In this document: positions 1-12,149 of the stretch, piece by piece
Layout: each line of letters begins with the position of its first letter
Numbering within the stretch: the first letter of the stretch is position 1
NCBI RefSeq assembly: GCF_048771995.1
Contig: NC_133027.1
Location: 56,853,501 to 56,917,500 of the forward strand
Reading direction: 5' to 3'
DNA: 64,000 nucleotides
Source: Taeniopygia guttata
Taxonomy: Eukaryota > Chordata > Aves > Passeriformes > Estrildidae
Translations under genes and position numbers: made by a program
Notes under the pieces: model-generated
Database searches by the model: none
What the model was told of the DNA's origin: nothing
The model's input: only the letters and a program-made list of their open reading frames with translations

Positions 1-3000
1 TAGACTGGCTGCAACACAAGTGGCCTCCCCATGCATTTTAGGTTAAAACTGGGTTCTGAATATTGTCAGTTAATTCCCTGATTTCATGCCCGCACAACTT
101 CACTAGGGGTATACCTGATTTCAAAATCACTTCTGTACTTTTATTTAGCCTTCACACAGATAATTACAGTATCACTATGGCTAGCCACATCATAATGGCT
201 CCCCTGTGTAAATGGAAGGAGGTTTTGTCCTCTTAGACTATTTATTTTCAAATTTTTTTTTTTTAATCCTGCGCTTTCAGCAGCTTTGAAACAAAGGACT
301 GAAATGCTTTTGAAAGTTACATTAAAAATTCAGGCCTTCCTTCACCAATTTGTCTTTTGTGATCCCCCAGAGCAGGGTGAGGGACATTGTGGAAAATATG
401 AAGAAGAAATACTGCATTAGGAGCAAAATACAAACATGATAAAGTGAATCTAGAAATAAAATAAGGAACATGGAGTCAAAAGGAATGATTTTCAAAACAT
501 TTCTAACTGTGTACCTCTTTATGCCATACCAGTGTCAATGTATGTTGACATAGCCATCAGAGTAGTCTCTCTGGGACTCAGTATTTCACAAGGTTAGTAA
601 TTCTGTAAAGAGATTTGTGTCTGTCTCACTCTGCATTTCCTTTGAAGAGGACTATGAACATAAAAGCTTGGATAGACTTGGATTCTGTTTAGAGGAAAGG
701 AAGGTGAAGCAAGACACAAAAAATTATTTCACCCATCCCACTTAAATTTCTGATTATCAAACCTCCTATACCTTAAGTTCTTGCACATTTAGTCCTATGC
801 AATACAATAAATCTCTGAAAGGAATTAAGGATCAGAGTCCCAGAAAAGCACATGATTTATCTGTATAAATAAGAATTAGGGAGAAGTCCCAGTAGCCATT
901 CTCCACAAATCTGTTTGCAAAATGGTAAAATTCTTCTTCATAAGTTCAGAATTAGAAGCATTGTGACACTATTTTATGGCACCTGGGAACATTTTCCAAT
1001 AGACAGATCTGTGTAAAATTATTCCATTTAATCTGAATCAAACTTCACTGGTGGATTTGCTGTTCTGTAGTAGATTTCTTTATGAGTTTGTGTTGACTCT
1101 GACGTTTTGAATTTTCTTTCTTCACTGAGGTCATATGAAGGTAGACAGGAGACAATACCTACAAATTCCCAGCAAGGGAAGGGAAATGATAGTAAAGCTT
1201 CTCCTGTTGTGTAACACTAGCAGCGAAGGAGTATAAATGCATAGATATGTGTGAGTCCTCCTTGAAAAATGAAGAATGCAATGTATAACTAGCAGTTTGC
1301 TTTCCTATGAGACCACAGTACAAGTCAGAGTTAGAGCTGGAGGTGACACCTAGACATTTCGTGCTTATCTGCATAGTTTAAGTGTCTTTTGAAAACACTT
1401 AGCAGCCTAGACTACACTTCAAAATATTACAGAAATCTGAGCAGAGGTGGAAAATAAAATACAATTATTAAAAATTTAGGCATATATCTATATATGTGGA
1501 AGAATGTCTACAAAGTTATTAAAAGAAAATGCAGTAACCATCAAATATAAAAGCACCAATCATAATGAAATCCAAGGTCAGATATTGAAAGAAAACCACA
1601 ACAAAGTTCAGGGTTGACTGCCTGAATCCTAAACAGATAAGTCATTGACAGCAACAAAAAATTACTTAACTCTAGGACAGTTCATTTAGTTGTCTTTGTG
1701 CATGTAGGAGATATCCATTTCAGTCGCTGAAATACTGGCTACTCTTAAAGCCAATTTTTGCATTAGACCTTCTTCAAAATATGGACAGTGCCTGCTATTG
1801 TGTGATGGTGACACAAAGCACACAGGAGGATGAAGATATGCTTTTCATTTGTGCAATTGCCAAACAAAGTCAATGGCAGTGAAGCAGCATAAATTAAATA
1901 CCAGGAGTAGCAAATAGGAAGTGAAATCATCTATTCATAATTAAAAATTGAATGGCGACATAGATACCTTGTGGTTAAAATAAAAGAAATCACTTCAAGC
2001 CTAGCTGTGAATGGAGTTCAGTTTGGCAGTGTCTGAAAACTGTCATGTCATTAGCCCTTTATAATCCTAACCACATGCTTTCTCTCCTAGCTCCATCATA
2101 AAAATCTCAACCTGGTTAAGCATTAATTGCCTCCTTCCTTCGTTCTCAGGTGCCACAAAGAATTCAGTCTCAAAGTAGCACCCACATTGCATTTTCAATG
2201 AACTGATGGAGCTGAAAACTGAAATACATAAGTAGGAGATGCCATAATAGTGGCACTGCACTGCAATGGTTCAGGAAAGACTAGAAGGCCCCCTAAAGAT
2301 TTGTGGGATTTATGTAGGAGATTTTATGGCAACACTATATCCCTCAGCACATGGTGCTGCTGGCAGAAGCTCCTTCACTCACCAAGTGCTGGGCTGAGTT
2401 TCATTACGCTGGAGACCTGTTTTTGGCCAGGGTTATTTGGCTGCAGGACCCCCCATTAGGGCATGCACAGCAGGATGGGACAGGGTGGCCCTGGAGGTGC
2501 TGGGTTAATGTCTGGCACCACGGGGAGCTCCGGATGCCCCAGCATGACTGTGGGACACGGTGTGAGTCACCTGGACACACCACAGCTCCTCAGGGCTGCC
2601 ACTTAGGAGAGAGAACAGGAACTGGGGGAACTTGCTCCCCAGAAATAATGGAGAAGACAAATGCACCTTCACTTCTGGGTTTCTTTTACATCTCCTTTCA
2701 ATGAGACAGGATTTGAAGGAGTCCTCATCATCCCTGCATGCTCCTAAAATCCTTTCCACATGCCTCCCCTTTCCCTCCAGAGTTAGTCTCACCACTGTGT
2801 TCATATGGTATAAAAACCTACCTTCACTAGTGCATAATTTTCGATGCTCAAAAGGCTCTTTCTTTGCATAAATGCCTGGAATTAGGGTTAAAAATAATGA
2901 GGATTAATAATTTTATTCCTAAAGCACTCCCCCTGCTGATGGACTCTGAGAGAACTGTACTATATGTTTAAGTATATAATAGGAAAACATAAGAATGGTC

Positions 3001-5967
3001 ACTGAAAAAAACTTTGATAACCTGTAGGAGGGATAAAATAAGACAGTGAAAAGGGACTGAATCCCAAGGAAAAGGAACAAAGACTGTGGTAGAAAGACAT
3101 GAGTATGGAATAATCATATTAAAAATTTGCTAAGAGACCTTTCTCATATTTCTCAGTTTGGAGAAAAAGGGATCTTTGGATTCAGTGCAGAGTAACTTCA
3201 GCAGCTCAGGGCCGTTCCAGCACACTCCTGGCCACTGGAGTGTGGCATTCCCTGAGGTGGCAATGCCTGGGGGAGGTTGCTGCAAGTGAAGGGCTGAAGG
3301 AATTCAGTGGGTATGAGCTCAGGGAGGATGTCATGAATGCTGCCAGGGCTCGGACTGCTCCCAGCTCCTTAAAGCCCTTCTCTCCCTATTCAAATCAAGC
3401 AGTTTCTTCTTAGGCAGTCCGTGTAAAACAATCCTGTAACACACCAATGGCTAGAAATGGAGGCCTGAGCAAACATGCATGTTGACAGCTCTGAAGCGCA
3501 GAGAAAGGAGTGGAGAGCATGGAAGAGGTGTAGAAGGGGACCTTACTGACAATCATGATAAATGTTTGTGGCTTTTCTTTCACACTTGGAAGCGTAACAA
3601 ACACCAGATTAAGCATTTGCAGGTAAGAATTTGGGCAATCTTTATTTAATGATGTTCAATTCTATGTGTAATACTATTGTGTGGCTTTATTATTACAATC
3701 TGTTTCTACCTCTCCCTCTCCTTGCACCTACTCCCCCCAGCTCCCAGTGCAGTCAGACATGGAAACTACGGATGACCTGTTTCTACTGACAACCTTCTCT
3801 CACATCTTTAGAAACAATCATGCATTTTTAAAGGGCTGTAAATATAGTTCTTGTAGTATTGCTTAAAAATCTATCCAGCTTTTATTTTCATAGGAACTGC
3901 TTTTTTACAATATCTAACAGTCCTACCTGTTGGTAACCTTTCCAAAAGAAGGAAAAGTGTCACAATGGTAAGCCACCAGAAGGGGGAAAAAAAAAATCAG
4001 AAATTTTTTCCATGGCATTACCTAGATAATCCAGTCCACATGTAGCTCTGCACATGAGCAAGTGACCCCATGGACTGGAGCAGGTCTCCACACACATGTG
4101 TAAATCAAGGCCACATAGTTCTGTTTGCAGGATCTGAGTTCTGCTTCAATTCTGAAACAGGGTAAGTTTCACATGGTTGTGATTCACATTGAATTTGAGC
4201 TTCAAATTTGAACATGCCAGCTTGTCATCAAGCTAGCTGCCTTTATTTTATTTTTGGCTTTTTCTTTGTCAGTGCAAGCTTCTTATATTTCAGACATATA
4301 TATATTTTGCGAGGCAGCTCAGTCTGTTGAGCCAGGATCTTTCATCAAGGAAAGAAAAGTGCATTGCTTGATTCTTAGAGAAAGAAGAAAACATTGCTTG
4401 CTTTTTGGAATACATCCAAACTGTCTGTGACACCTTAAAATACCATACAAGTAGTGCAATTTGTCATAAATTAAACTATAAATTGGCTTTAAAACACATA
4501 GTCTGATTAGCGTGTGACCAAGTATAGCAGTCAATAGCAGTCAATAACATATCCTGATACAATTCTACAGCTCTAGTGGTCTCTAGGGATTTTACTGAAT
4601 CTTCTTTGTTTAAAAAGAATAATGGATTCACTGTTTTGCAGCATAATTCTCATTTTTATTGCAATATCCCTCCTAATTTTGTCTTCAAATCTTCTGGAAG
4701 CCAAGGTTTGCTGCTTTTTCAGCTTTGTTCCTCAGATCTCCATAGGCAACAACCCCACCACCACAAAAAGAATCCTCAGTCACAAATTTTGACTCTGTCA
4801 TTAAGATATTAAATATGCAAGCAATCAATTAATATTTTCTTGTAAGGAAGCCAAAATAGTTCAGATATTTCCATAGTGATGGATGAGCAAATACAAAGAT
4901 GGTTACCCTTTCCAGTTCTGCATCATGTCCACAGTTTATCCTCTCATTACAGGCTGAAGGCTGTGGCAGAGATTTCCATTTCAGGCACCATGCATCACTG
5001 TCATGACTGTGTGGCTTGAGGAAAAGAGTAGGATCCATTCAGACAATCAGATTAAGATTAGAAACTGAGAAACTTGCTACCATCTCATGTCTGTGAGGAC
5101 ATGACCAGTAAAAGAAGGTGTAGTTCTTCTTTTCTTCTCTATCACAGCCCTATGGAATTGTCAGTTAAGGGATGTGAACATCATGTGTGGCCTTGTTATA
5201 TTCCAGAGTTCCAATCTGTGCTAGGAAAGCGTGCCTAGTTTCCTCCAGGTGGAGTTCCCTCCCCCAGATCCATACTGAACATCCAAGAATAGCCCTGGGG
5301 AAAACTTAATTGACTACAAGTCATATTTTAGTATTAAACAGACATTTTTCTTTTTACAATAACTTTAAACTAGAGTGAAGAAAACTGAAAATTTCATCCT
5401 GAAGTTGCAAACTTCTTTTCTGCTGAACTGCTTTAATTAAATTTGTCCATTTCTCACAATTATGGTAAAAATAAAGAAAATACCATGACTGTTATGCTTT
5501 ATTTTATTTTACTTGAAGTTTCATAAGCAGTTTTCATTATCACTAGCACACAGAAAACCAAGACTGTCTTCTTAAGCCACACTAATGTGACCATGGAAAA
5601 ACTGGAGAGTCAAAAAAAGAATCTCATCTCTGCATCTCTTAGTCAACAAAAATAATGCAGTAAGTGGACATTAAAGCAATAGCACTTTGCTAACTTAATA
5701 GTATCTATGTGAAATGTCCTATGTGGTCAACATGCTTTGAACTATAAAATATCTTTATGTGTTTAAAGGATAGAACTGTACAAGGTATTTCATGTAGCAT
5801 TTTATAGCATACCAATATATCTTTTAATACATGTGCCAGAGACTCAAAGAGATCTTTTGACTGCATACTATGTGATGTTTTCATAGATACTTTTATAATG
5901 TGGTGGTGATTTTAGACTTTATCTCTCTATAGAATAGTCCATTACCTGGCTCTTTTTCTCAAAAGCT
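1..5967. other. Non-coding AT-rich DNA, no gene seen
   Basis: All open frames here are short (117 aa or less), overlap on both strands and lack coherent splice signals or recognisable domains. Two patches, about 2,340-2,660 and 3,180-3,380, are clearly more GC-rich than their surroundings. They could be decayed repeats or regulatory DNA, but I could not assign them to a family. Nothing else is supported. Confidence 0.6.
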
Positions 5968-6092
5968 TCCTCATTCCTTATTCCTTATTCCTTATTCCTT
6001 TTCCTTATTCCTTATTCCTTATTCCTTATTCCTTATTCCTTATTCCTTATTCCTTATTCCTTATTCCTTATTCCTTATTCCTTCCTTATTCC
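5968..6092. repeat. (TTATTCC)n heptamer tandem array
   Basis: About 17 tandem copies of the 7-bp unit TTATTCC are visible. Three places are irregular: a degenerate first unit (TCATTCC), one short unit near 5,996-6,001 (TTTTCC), and a deleted unit near the 3' end (TTCCTTCC). The top strand is pyrimidine-rich. The near-perfect copies imply recent expansion or homogenisation and probable length polymorphism. It lies only about 330 bp from a second, larger pyrimidine array. Confidence 0.95.
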
Positions 6093-6423
6093 AACAGCTA
6101 GGTGATGGTTTGAAAACTTAGGTTTACTTCCCAAATGCATAAGCAGAAGAGAGTTGTTCTAACTGAAAACAATTTTGCTAAATAAAGAAGAATACTTCTA
6201 TAAATATATATTAACTGTAGACTTCCTTGATTTATTTCTTTTCAGATAAATTCTCTTTTGTGTACTGGATACTGTAGAATACTGTACAAAATTCAGCCCT
6301 TTCATATGACTGTATTGAAATCAACACAATGGGCTAATTGTGATGGGTTTTCAGCAAATTATATGAGCTTAAATAAAAATAACACTAGGATAAATCAACC
6401 CCCTAATGAGGTAATTTAACTGC

Positions 6424-7063
6424 TTTTTCCCTTCCCTTCCCTTCCCTTCCCTTCCCTTCCCTTCCCTTCCCTTCCCTTCCCTTCCCTTCCCTTCCCTTCC
6501 CTTCCCTTCCCTTCCCTTCCCTTCCCTTCCCTTCCCTTCCCTTCCCTTCCCTTCCCTTCCCTTCCCTTCCCTTCCCTTCCCTTCCCTTCCCTTCCCTTCC
6601 CTTCCCTTCCCTTCCCTTCCCTTCCCTTCCCTTCCCTTCCCTTCCCTTCCCTTCCCTTCCCTTCCCTTCCCTTCCCTTCCCTTCCCTTCCCTTCCCTTCC
6701 CTTCCCTTCCCTTCCCTTCCCTTCCCTTCCCTTCCCTTCCCTTCCCTTCCCTTCCCTTCCCTTCCCTTCCCTTCCCTTCCCTTCCCTTCCCTTCCCTTCC
6801 CTTCCCTTCCCTTCCCTTCCCTTCCCTTCCCTTCCCTTCCCTCCCCTCCCCTCCCCTCCCCTCCCCTCCCCTCCCCTCCCCTCCCCTCCCCTCCCCTCCC
6901 CTCCCCTCCCCTCCCCTCCCCTCCCCTCCCCTCCCCCCCCCTCCCCCCCCTCCCCCTCCCCCTCCCCCTCCCCCTCCCCCTCCCCCTCCCCCTCCCCCTC
7001 CCCTTCCCTCCCCTTCCCCATTCCCCCTTCCCCCTTCCCCTTTCCCCTTTCCCCTTCCCATCC
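6424..7063. repeat. Graded CCCTT / CCCCT / CCCCCT pyrimidine array
   Basis: The array is nearly pure pyrimidine on the top strand. From about 6,427 to 6,840 the unit is CCCTT, about 83 copies with essentially no interruption. From 6,841 to about 6,934 the unit becomes CCCCT. Then come C-runs and a CCCCCT hexamer block to about 7,003, followed by mixed CCCTT/CCCCT/CCCCTTT-like units to about 7,063. On the bottom strand these are GGGAA, GGGGA and GGGGGA units. The two longest minus-strand open frames of the window (230 and 216 aa, made of Glu-Gly-Lys-Gly-Arg repeats) are translations of this array and not genes. Assembled copy number may be unreliable. Confidence 0.97.
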
Positions 7064-10000
7064 CATGAAGGCCTAGAGGTTGATGATTTAGATGAAATCT
7101 AAACAGTACTTGAACCCAACACAGACAGAAGCCTGTCAGTTATGGCTGAGTGATTTGACTGCTTCCGATTGGGGAAAAAAAAAAAAATAATGCAAGCTAG
7201 AGTAGGATTTGAACAGAGGAAGAGTCAGCAAAATCAGAAACAACTCACAACTTCTAACCACAGCCACAAGGGAGAAGACAAACAACAAATTTGTATTCCT
7301 TGGTTTGCTCTGTGTTTTGCTTTGGGAGCTTTACAGACACCAGACTTTGATTTTTCCCAACCAGGAGTAGGTATACATTGAGTCTTTTAAGCATATACTT
7401 AGGATATTTATGGATACCGCTTCCATTTCAAGTCAAAACAACACAGATCATTCTCTGGTATGAAATGCTTGTTTCAGAGAAGAAATGCCAAGTAACACTG
7501 GTGATTTTCAAGTCACATTTGGGATCTCTGCCACAGGTCAAACAGCTGTCAAATTTATTGGTTCTCCAAATCAACAGACAAGGCACACATTTTCACATCT
7601 GTTCAAACCACCAAACCAATGGTTTTGTCTTTTGTTTGCTTGCAGACTAGGGCTCAAAATGCAGTTAAGGCTCTGTGCCCAAACCACGTCAGAACTATAA
7701 GAGTTAAAAACATATCTGATGGTAAACTGAGGAAAGGCTTACAAAGATGAAAAAAATAGGACACCATTTTGGTCAAGCTCTGCTTCAGAAAGAAGAAATT
7801 GGTGATATACAGCCTGGCATCTGGCCTAAATTATTTAATCTGTTACAAAGTTGACAGTTTTGGCTTCCCTGTCTTTCATTGCTCCTTCCAAGTTTGCAAT
7901 GCCTGGGTTACAGCCGCTCCTGTAGGCTCTGGAAGCCCTTCCCTACAAGGAGGCCGTTCATCACTGTATCTCCAAGCAGCCTGAGGCCTCCAGCTTCATA
8001 CATGGAGCTGCCCCTGGAGCAAAACAGAGAGTGTGCTGTTAACTATTTAACTGTTACCCAAATGAAACTCATATATTACAGTCTTAGAGTAAAAATAAAA
8101 CAGAACAACACAGTTTTAATTGCTATTTCTACAATAAAATTGTGGCTTATTTATAAGTTGGGATTTTATTACCTACTGCAATTTATACACACTTTATCTG
8201 GAAGTTCATGGTGGGCAACAAAGGACTGCTCACATTATTTTTTTGGTTACTTTTCCATGAAAGCATAACTGCATCTTAAAATATGGTAAAGTAGTTTATA
8301 ACTAAAATGAAAAAGCTTACATGGAAGATTACATAAAATACATCTGTCTTTTCAAACCATTGAGATACATAAACAACTCGTTAAAAACCGAAAAAGCCAA
8401 AGAAAAGGACAAAAGACCTTTTAATAAGAAGCCATTTTGAACAGATTTTTTTCTGCTTTTCAAAAGACAGGATGTTACATTGTTCCTAGGAAGATGATCT
8501 CAAATGATCAGGAAAAATACCAAAAATTTCAGTAAGCACTGTTTCTGGGAGAGATTATTCTAAAGCTTACAAGAAAAAAAAATTGCAAGTGGGGATGTCA
8601 TTTTAAATAGAATCCAGGCTCTTTTTTTTCAATTGCAAAGAGTTTTCTTTTATGTCAAATGAAATTTTAAGATCACCTATGAATTTGCAACTGAACCCTT
8701 TACTGCCAAATCTGATTCCAATCCCTTAAAAATCTGTTTCTGTAATATGGCCAGCAATGCAGTAACTTCTAAAAGGTAGCCAGACATATTGGCAAAAAAA
8801 TATATGTGGTTAATCAACTAAAACTATGTAGTAGTTTGGGAACAATCAATCAATTTCCAGAACCTTTAAGGCATGCAGTTGCTGTGAGGATATCCAAGAA
8901 CAATAGTAATACTAATAGCTAATGTACACAGATGTTTTTGAGATGGTCTTGTCTTTATTTTTTATTTTCAAGGTGCTTCTGCACACTTACAGGCTCTAGT
9001 GTTAGACATAAAACAAACCCATCACAAATAAATTCCAGATAATAATACAAATGTAGAGGGACAGCAGGTGTCACTTTGCACCTAGGTAAAATAAGCACTA
9101 TCAGAAAGAGGTTTGTGTTCAACAAGTGGTGTTTTCTCAGTCTGTGCTTACCCACATAATGGCTTGGAGACTTAAACGGGGGCTTAGGCAAAAATGCAGA
9201 GAGCTGCATACAATGCTGGGATACTGAAAACTCTCTGAGTTACTCCTTGAGGCATCATAGCTGGTAACTTGAAAGATGCATCAGCAATCTGAAAACTGTT
9301 CTGTCTAAATGCAGAAAATGTCTCATTTTTAGTAAACAAAGCTGAGCTGCTCACTTCCACCTTCACACTTCAGCCTGCCTGGCATCCAGGAACTCTCTGC
9401 TAAATTCCTTGAGGGGCTCATTAAAATACATTGCACAAAGTCACCCCTAAAGCATGGCAGTAAGGAACAGTAAGCCATAAAACATAGTAGCACTTTCTGA
9501 AGTTCTTTAGAATAGCTGGGGGAGGATTCCAACCACTCTTTTTCTCCCTTAATACTGTAATACTGTGGTCTGAGCCCTGACCAAAGAGATGTGTGACCAA
9601 GGTTCACTTCCTGGCTATATCTCAGAGGATTTTAACTCCCATTTACCACTTCCTGACTCTTTTTACATCAGGTGGCTGGCTTCCATCCTGAGAGAGGTTT
9701 GTGTATGTATATTACATTAAACTCATCTTGGATAAATTAGCAGACTCAGCACAGGACCCAAGAGATAGGCAAAAGCAGCATCCATGTGAGGACAGTACCT
9801 AACTCACTGTGTGTTCTACTGTAAATTATGGAATTGCCTTTAATCCCTTAAAAACCCTTTCAGAAATCTGTGATGAAAGTAGACATAATAGCTTGGTCAC
9901 ATGAAATGAAAGCCCAGATTTTTGCATTTAAACCACCATAATCCTATTTAGGTCATCTGAGAATGAATAGTGTTTGGGATCTACAGTTTTGCTTTCCCCA

Positions 10001-10808
10001 ATGAAACCAGTTGCTTTTCCACTCTAGAATCCTGATAAGCTACTTTCTTCGTTGGCAACAAGTGCTGCAGAGATGGTCTTCCCTTGAACTGGCATAATCT
10101 AATTGTTTTAGGCTTTTTATTGGGATCAGTGGGTACTGGATTGTGCCTAGCAGGTAGATGAACTGAAAATTACTAAAGTACTTTTGTAAAAAAATCTGTA
10201 AAAAACTACGCCAAACACATAGCTTTACTTTTCTGCATAAATTTGAAAAGTTGCATCATTATTAATATGATGATTTTTAAAATTAGTGTAAGATGCTTCC
10301 AAAGCTACTATGGTCACCCAGATCAAGGTGGAAGACTGGGTTAAACTTTACATGAGTATTTTGAAAAGACAACTTTTATGACATAGAACCCAATTAGTCT
10401 TTTTTCATGCTTTTTCTCTTGCTATAACGCCATTTGTTTCAGAGGTTCCAGTTAAAATTTTGAAGATTTTCAGGTGATTTTGATTCATATTTCCCTGATA
10501 AACTTTAATAAAGCAGGTCAGATTACTCTGCCTTATGAGTCAGTTAACTATGCTCCTATTTATTTGAGAAGCAGTTCTTGGTTTTAGGTATGTAAAAACA
10601 TTTTATAACCTCTAATATTTTTTTGTTTTCTCTTAAAGGTTAGCAGCAATTCTCCTGTACATGGAACATTTGTGATCCCAAATCATTAACAGAATCTGTG
10701 TCTAGACTAAATACTACATTTTAAAGCAAAGTATTTCAAAAACCAGCTACTCCTCGATTTACATACCCAGGCTTAAATTTTAGGTATTTGTTTCCACTGT
10801 AGCAGATG
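7064..10808. other. Non-coding AT-rich DNA, no gene seen
   Basis: Only short, overlapping open frames (129 aa or less) occur, with no domain, codon-bias or splice evidence. I see no assignable interspersed repeat in this stretch. Confidence 0.55.
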
Positions 10809-10872
10809 ATGATGTCATTAACACCTAAATCAGGACTGAAAAATGCCTGGTTTTAGGTGTTAGTGACATCAT
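10809..10872. other. Near-perfect 64-nt hairpin (pre-miRNA-like inverted repeat)
   Basis: The left arm, 10,809-10,834, reads ATGATGTCATTAACACCTAA and continues for six more bases. It pairs with the right arm at 10,846-10,872. The outer 20-21 positions pair continuously, with one T:G (wobble-type) position. A one-versus-two-base internal loop follows, then four more pairs, closed by an 11-nt loop (ACTGAAAAATG). Size and shape fit a microRNA precursor. A small palindromic transposon remnant is equally possible. The hairpin is seen directly; transcription or processing is not shown. Both arms carry TGACATCA-like sequence near the base. Confidence 0.6.
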
Positions 10873-11642
10873 AACTAATTCAGGGAGCACATTGCACCCA
10901 GAACTTCTAGGCCTGGAAAGAAAAAGAACTGATGTCAAAACACACTTACTTGTCTAAAAGATACTCATGTCTAAGACAAAAACCAACCAAGATCTCCCTG
11001 TGGAAATTTGAAAAACTTCTTTTAAAAGTTTAAAAAAATATATTTTTCTGTTCACAAAGAAAAAGGTTGAAAATATGTGTAAAACATATGTTTTGGTGTT
11101 TTGAAGTGGTTTGCTTCTAACAATAGAACTGCACACTCATCACTAGTCATGGGATAAATGTGGTTTGGGGGATCTGTGTTATGCCAAGACTCAAAGCATT
11201 TAATATGAGCTTTGTTTTAGAGCAACAGCAGCAAAGTGAGCTGACATGCAGACAGTGGTGACTTCAAGCTTCTGAAAGCTACATGATGACTTAAGATCCA
11301 ATTCTTCAAAAAGTCCCGTGTGACATGAAAACATCCGACCCAACAAGCAGCTGCAAAACTTTCCCAGACTCTCATCAGCACATGTACCTTCACAAGCTGT
11401 GCTAGAGCCCAGAGGAGAGCAAACTCCCTTCCTGCACAAGTCTTTTGCAACTTGCGGGGCTGTGCTTCATCTCTTTGCATAAATTGACTGGTTTATGTCT
11501 GTTACTGGCTTTGTATTGCATCTCCTCAGAGGAAGAGCTATGGGGCTGCTGGTGCCTACAGGAATTAGCAAGCAGAGTGTGCCAGAAAGGGCAATTGCTA
11601 TAGATAGATAATGAGATTATTTGCTCTCGCAATTAAGAGATG

Positions 11643-11647
11643 ACTAT
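11643..11647. repeat. Left 5-bp target-site duplication of solo LTR
   Basis: ACTAT lies immediately before the LTR's first base and is repeated exactly at 12,145-12,149 directly after its last base. This is the expected signature of integrase-mediated insertion. Confidence 0.85.
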
Positions 11648-11980
11648 TGTGTGAATATTAAGAAAAGCTTTCGTGATGTATAGTTACGTTATTGTAGTTT
11701 AGATGTCCTCTCTTCTCCCCATAGTCCCCTTTCCCCCTCCTCTGTATTGTTGCCATCAGACAGCCTGGGTTGTCTAGGACAGGTAAAAAGAAGGCATGCA
11801 GATGTGCCCCTTCCATGGGGCAGTTGGGAATGGAAAAGCTTGTTGCTTGGGGGGTGTGGTATGGCAACACCTGACCTCCTATCAAGTTAAAAGAAAGCAA
11901 TCTCCACCAGTAAACGGCAAAGAAGAACTGACTGACAGACTTTGGGAGGGGCCAGGATTGGCTGATGCAACTCTCAGGGA

Positions 11981-11987
11981 TATAAAA
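11981..11987 (+). promoter_or_regulatory. LTR TATA box
   Basis: TATAAAA sits about 119 bp before the LTR polyadenylation signal, with an inverted CCAAT box some 20-25 bp upstream. This is a standard U3 promoter arrangement. It could act as a cryptic promoter for plus-strand flanking DNA, but nothing in the sequence shows that it is active. Confidence 0.65.
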
Positions 11988-12099
11988 GACGAAGCATCCA
12001 TCTTGAAGATGAACCCACCACGTGGCACCCATGAGGGCAGTTCCCAGTGCTGCCAATTTTTCCTTATGTAGTCCTTTTGCTGTGTTTTTGTTAAGGTTT

Positions 12100-12105
12100 A
12101 ATAAA
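12100..12105 (+). terminator. LTR polyadenylation signal AATAAA
   Basis: AATAAA lies 39 bp before the LTR end and downstream of the TATA box, as expected for the R/U5 portion of a retroviral LTR. Confidence 0.65.
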
Positions 12106-12144
12106 CCTTTTAAATTTTCAAAGTGAACAGTTGTTTTTCACACA

Positions 12145-12149
12145 ACTAT
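12145..12149. repeat. Right 5-bp target-site duplication of solo LTR
   Basis: An exact ACTAT copy abuts TTCACACA, matching 11,643-11,647. Confidence 0.85.

Larger units (their letters stand above)
11648..12144 (+). mobile_element. Solo LTR of an avian endogenous retrovirus, 497 bp
   Basis: The element starts TGTGTGAA and ends TTCACACA, an exact 8-bp terminal inverted repeat with the canonical TG...CA ends. It is flanked by the 5-bp duplication ACTAT. Internal landmarks are in the right order for plus orientation: an inverted CCAAT box (ATTGG, about 11,957-11,961), a TATA box (TATAAAA, 11,981-11,987), and a polyadenylation signal AATAAA (12,100-12,105) followed by a short U5-like tail. No gag, pol, env or second LTR lies on either side, so it is best read as the product of LTR-LTR recombination. 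A 5-bp duplication is typical of ERVL-class (class III) elements and differs from the 4 bp of most gammaretroviral and 6 bp of alpharetroviral insertions. The class is therefore an inference; the structure is seen directly. Confidence 0.87.

Noticed and set aside
2340..2660. GC-richer patch with opposed open frames of 99-117 aa
   Set aside because: Possibly an old repeat or regulatory element, but there is no LTR end, CR1 motif or exon signal that I could defend.
6369..7066. Minus-strand open frames of 230 and 216 aa made of Glu-Gly-Lys-Gly-Arg repeats
   Set aside because: They are translations of the pentamer array. The absence of stops follows from the repeat unit, and there is no non-repeat coding sequence or splice structure.
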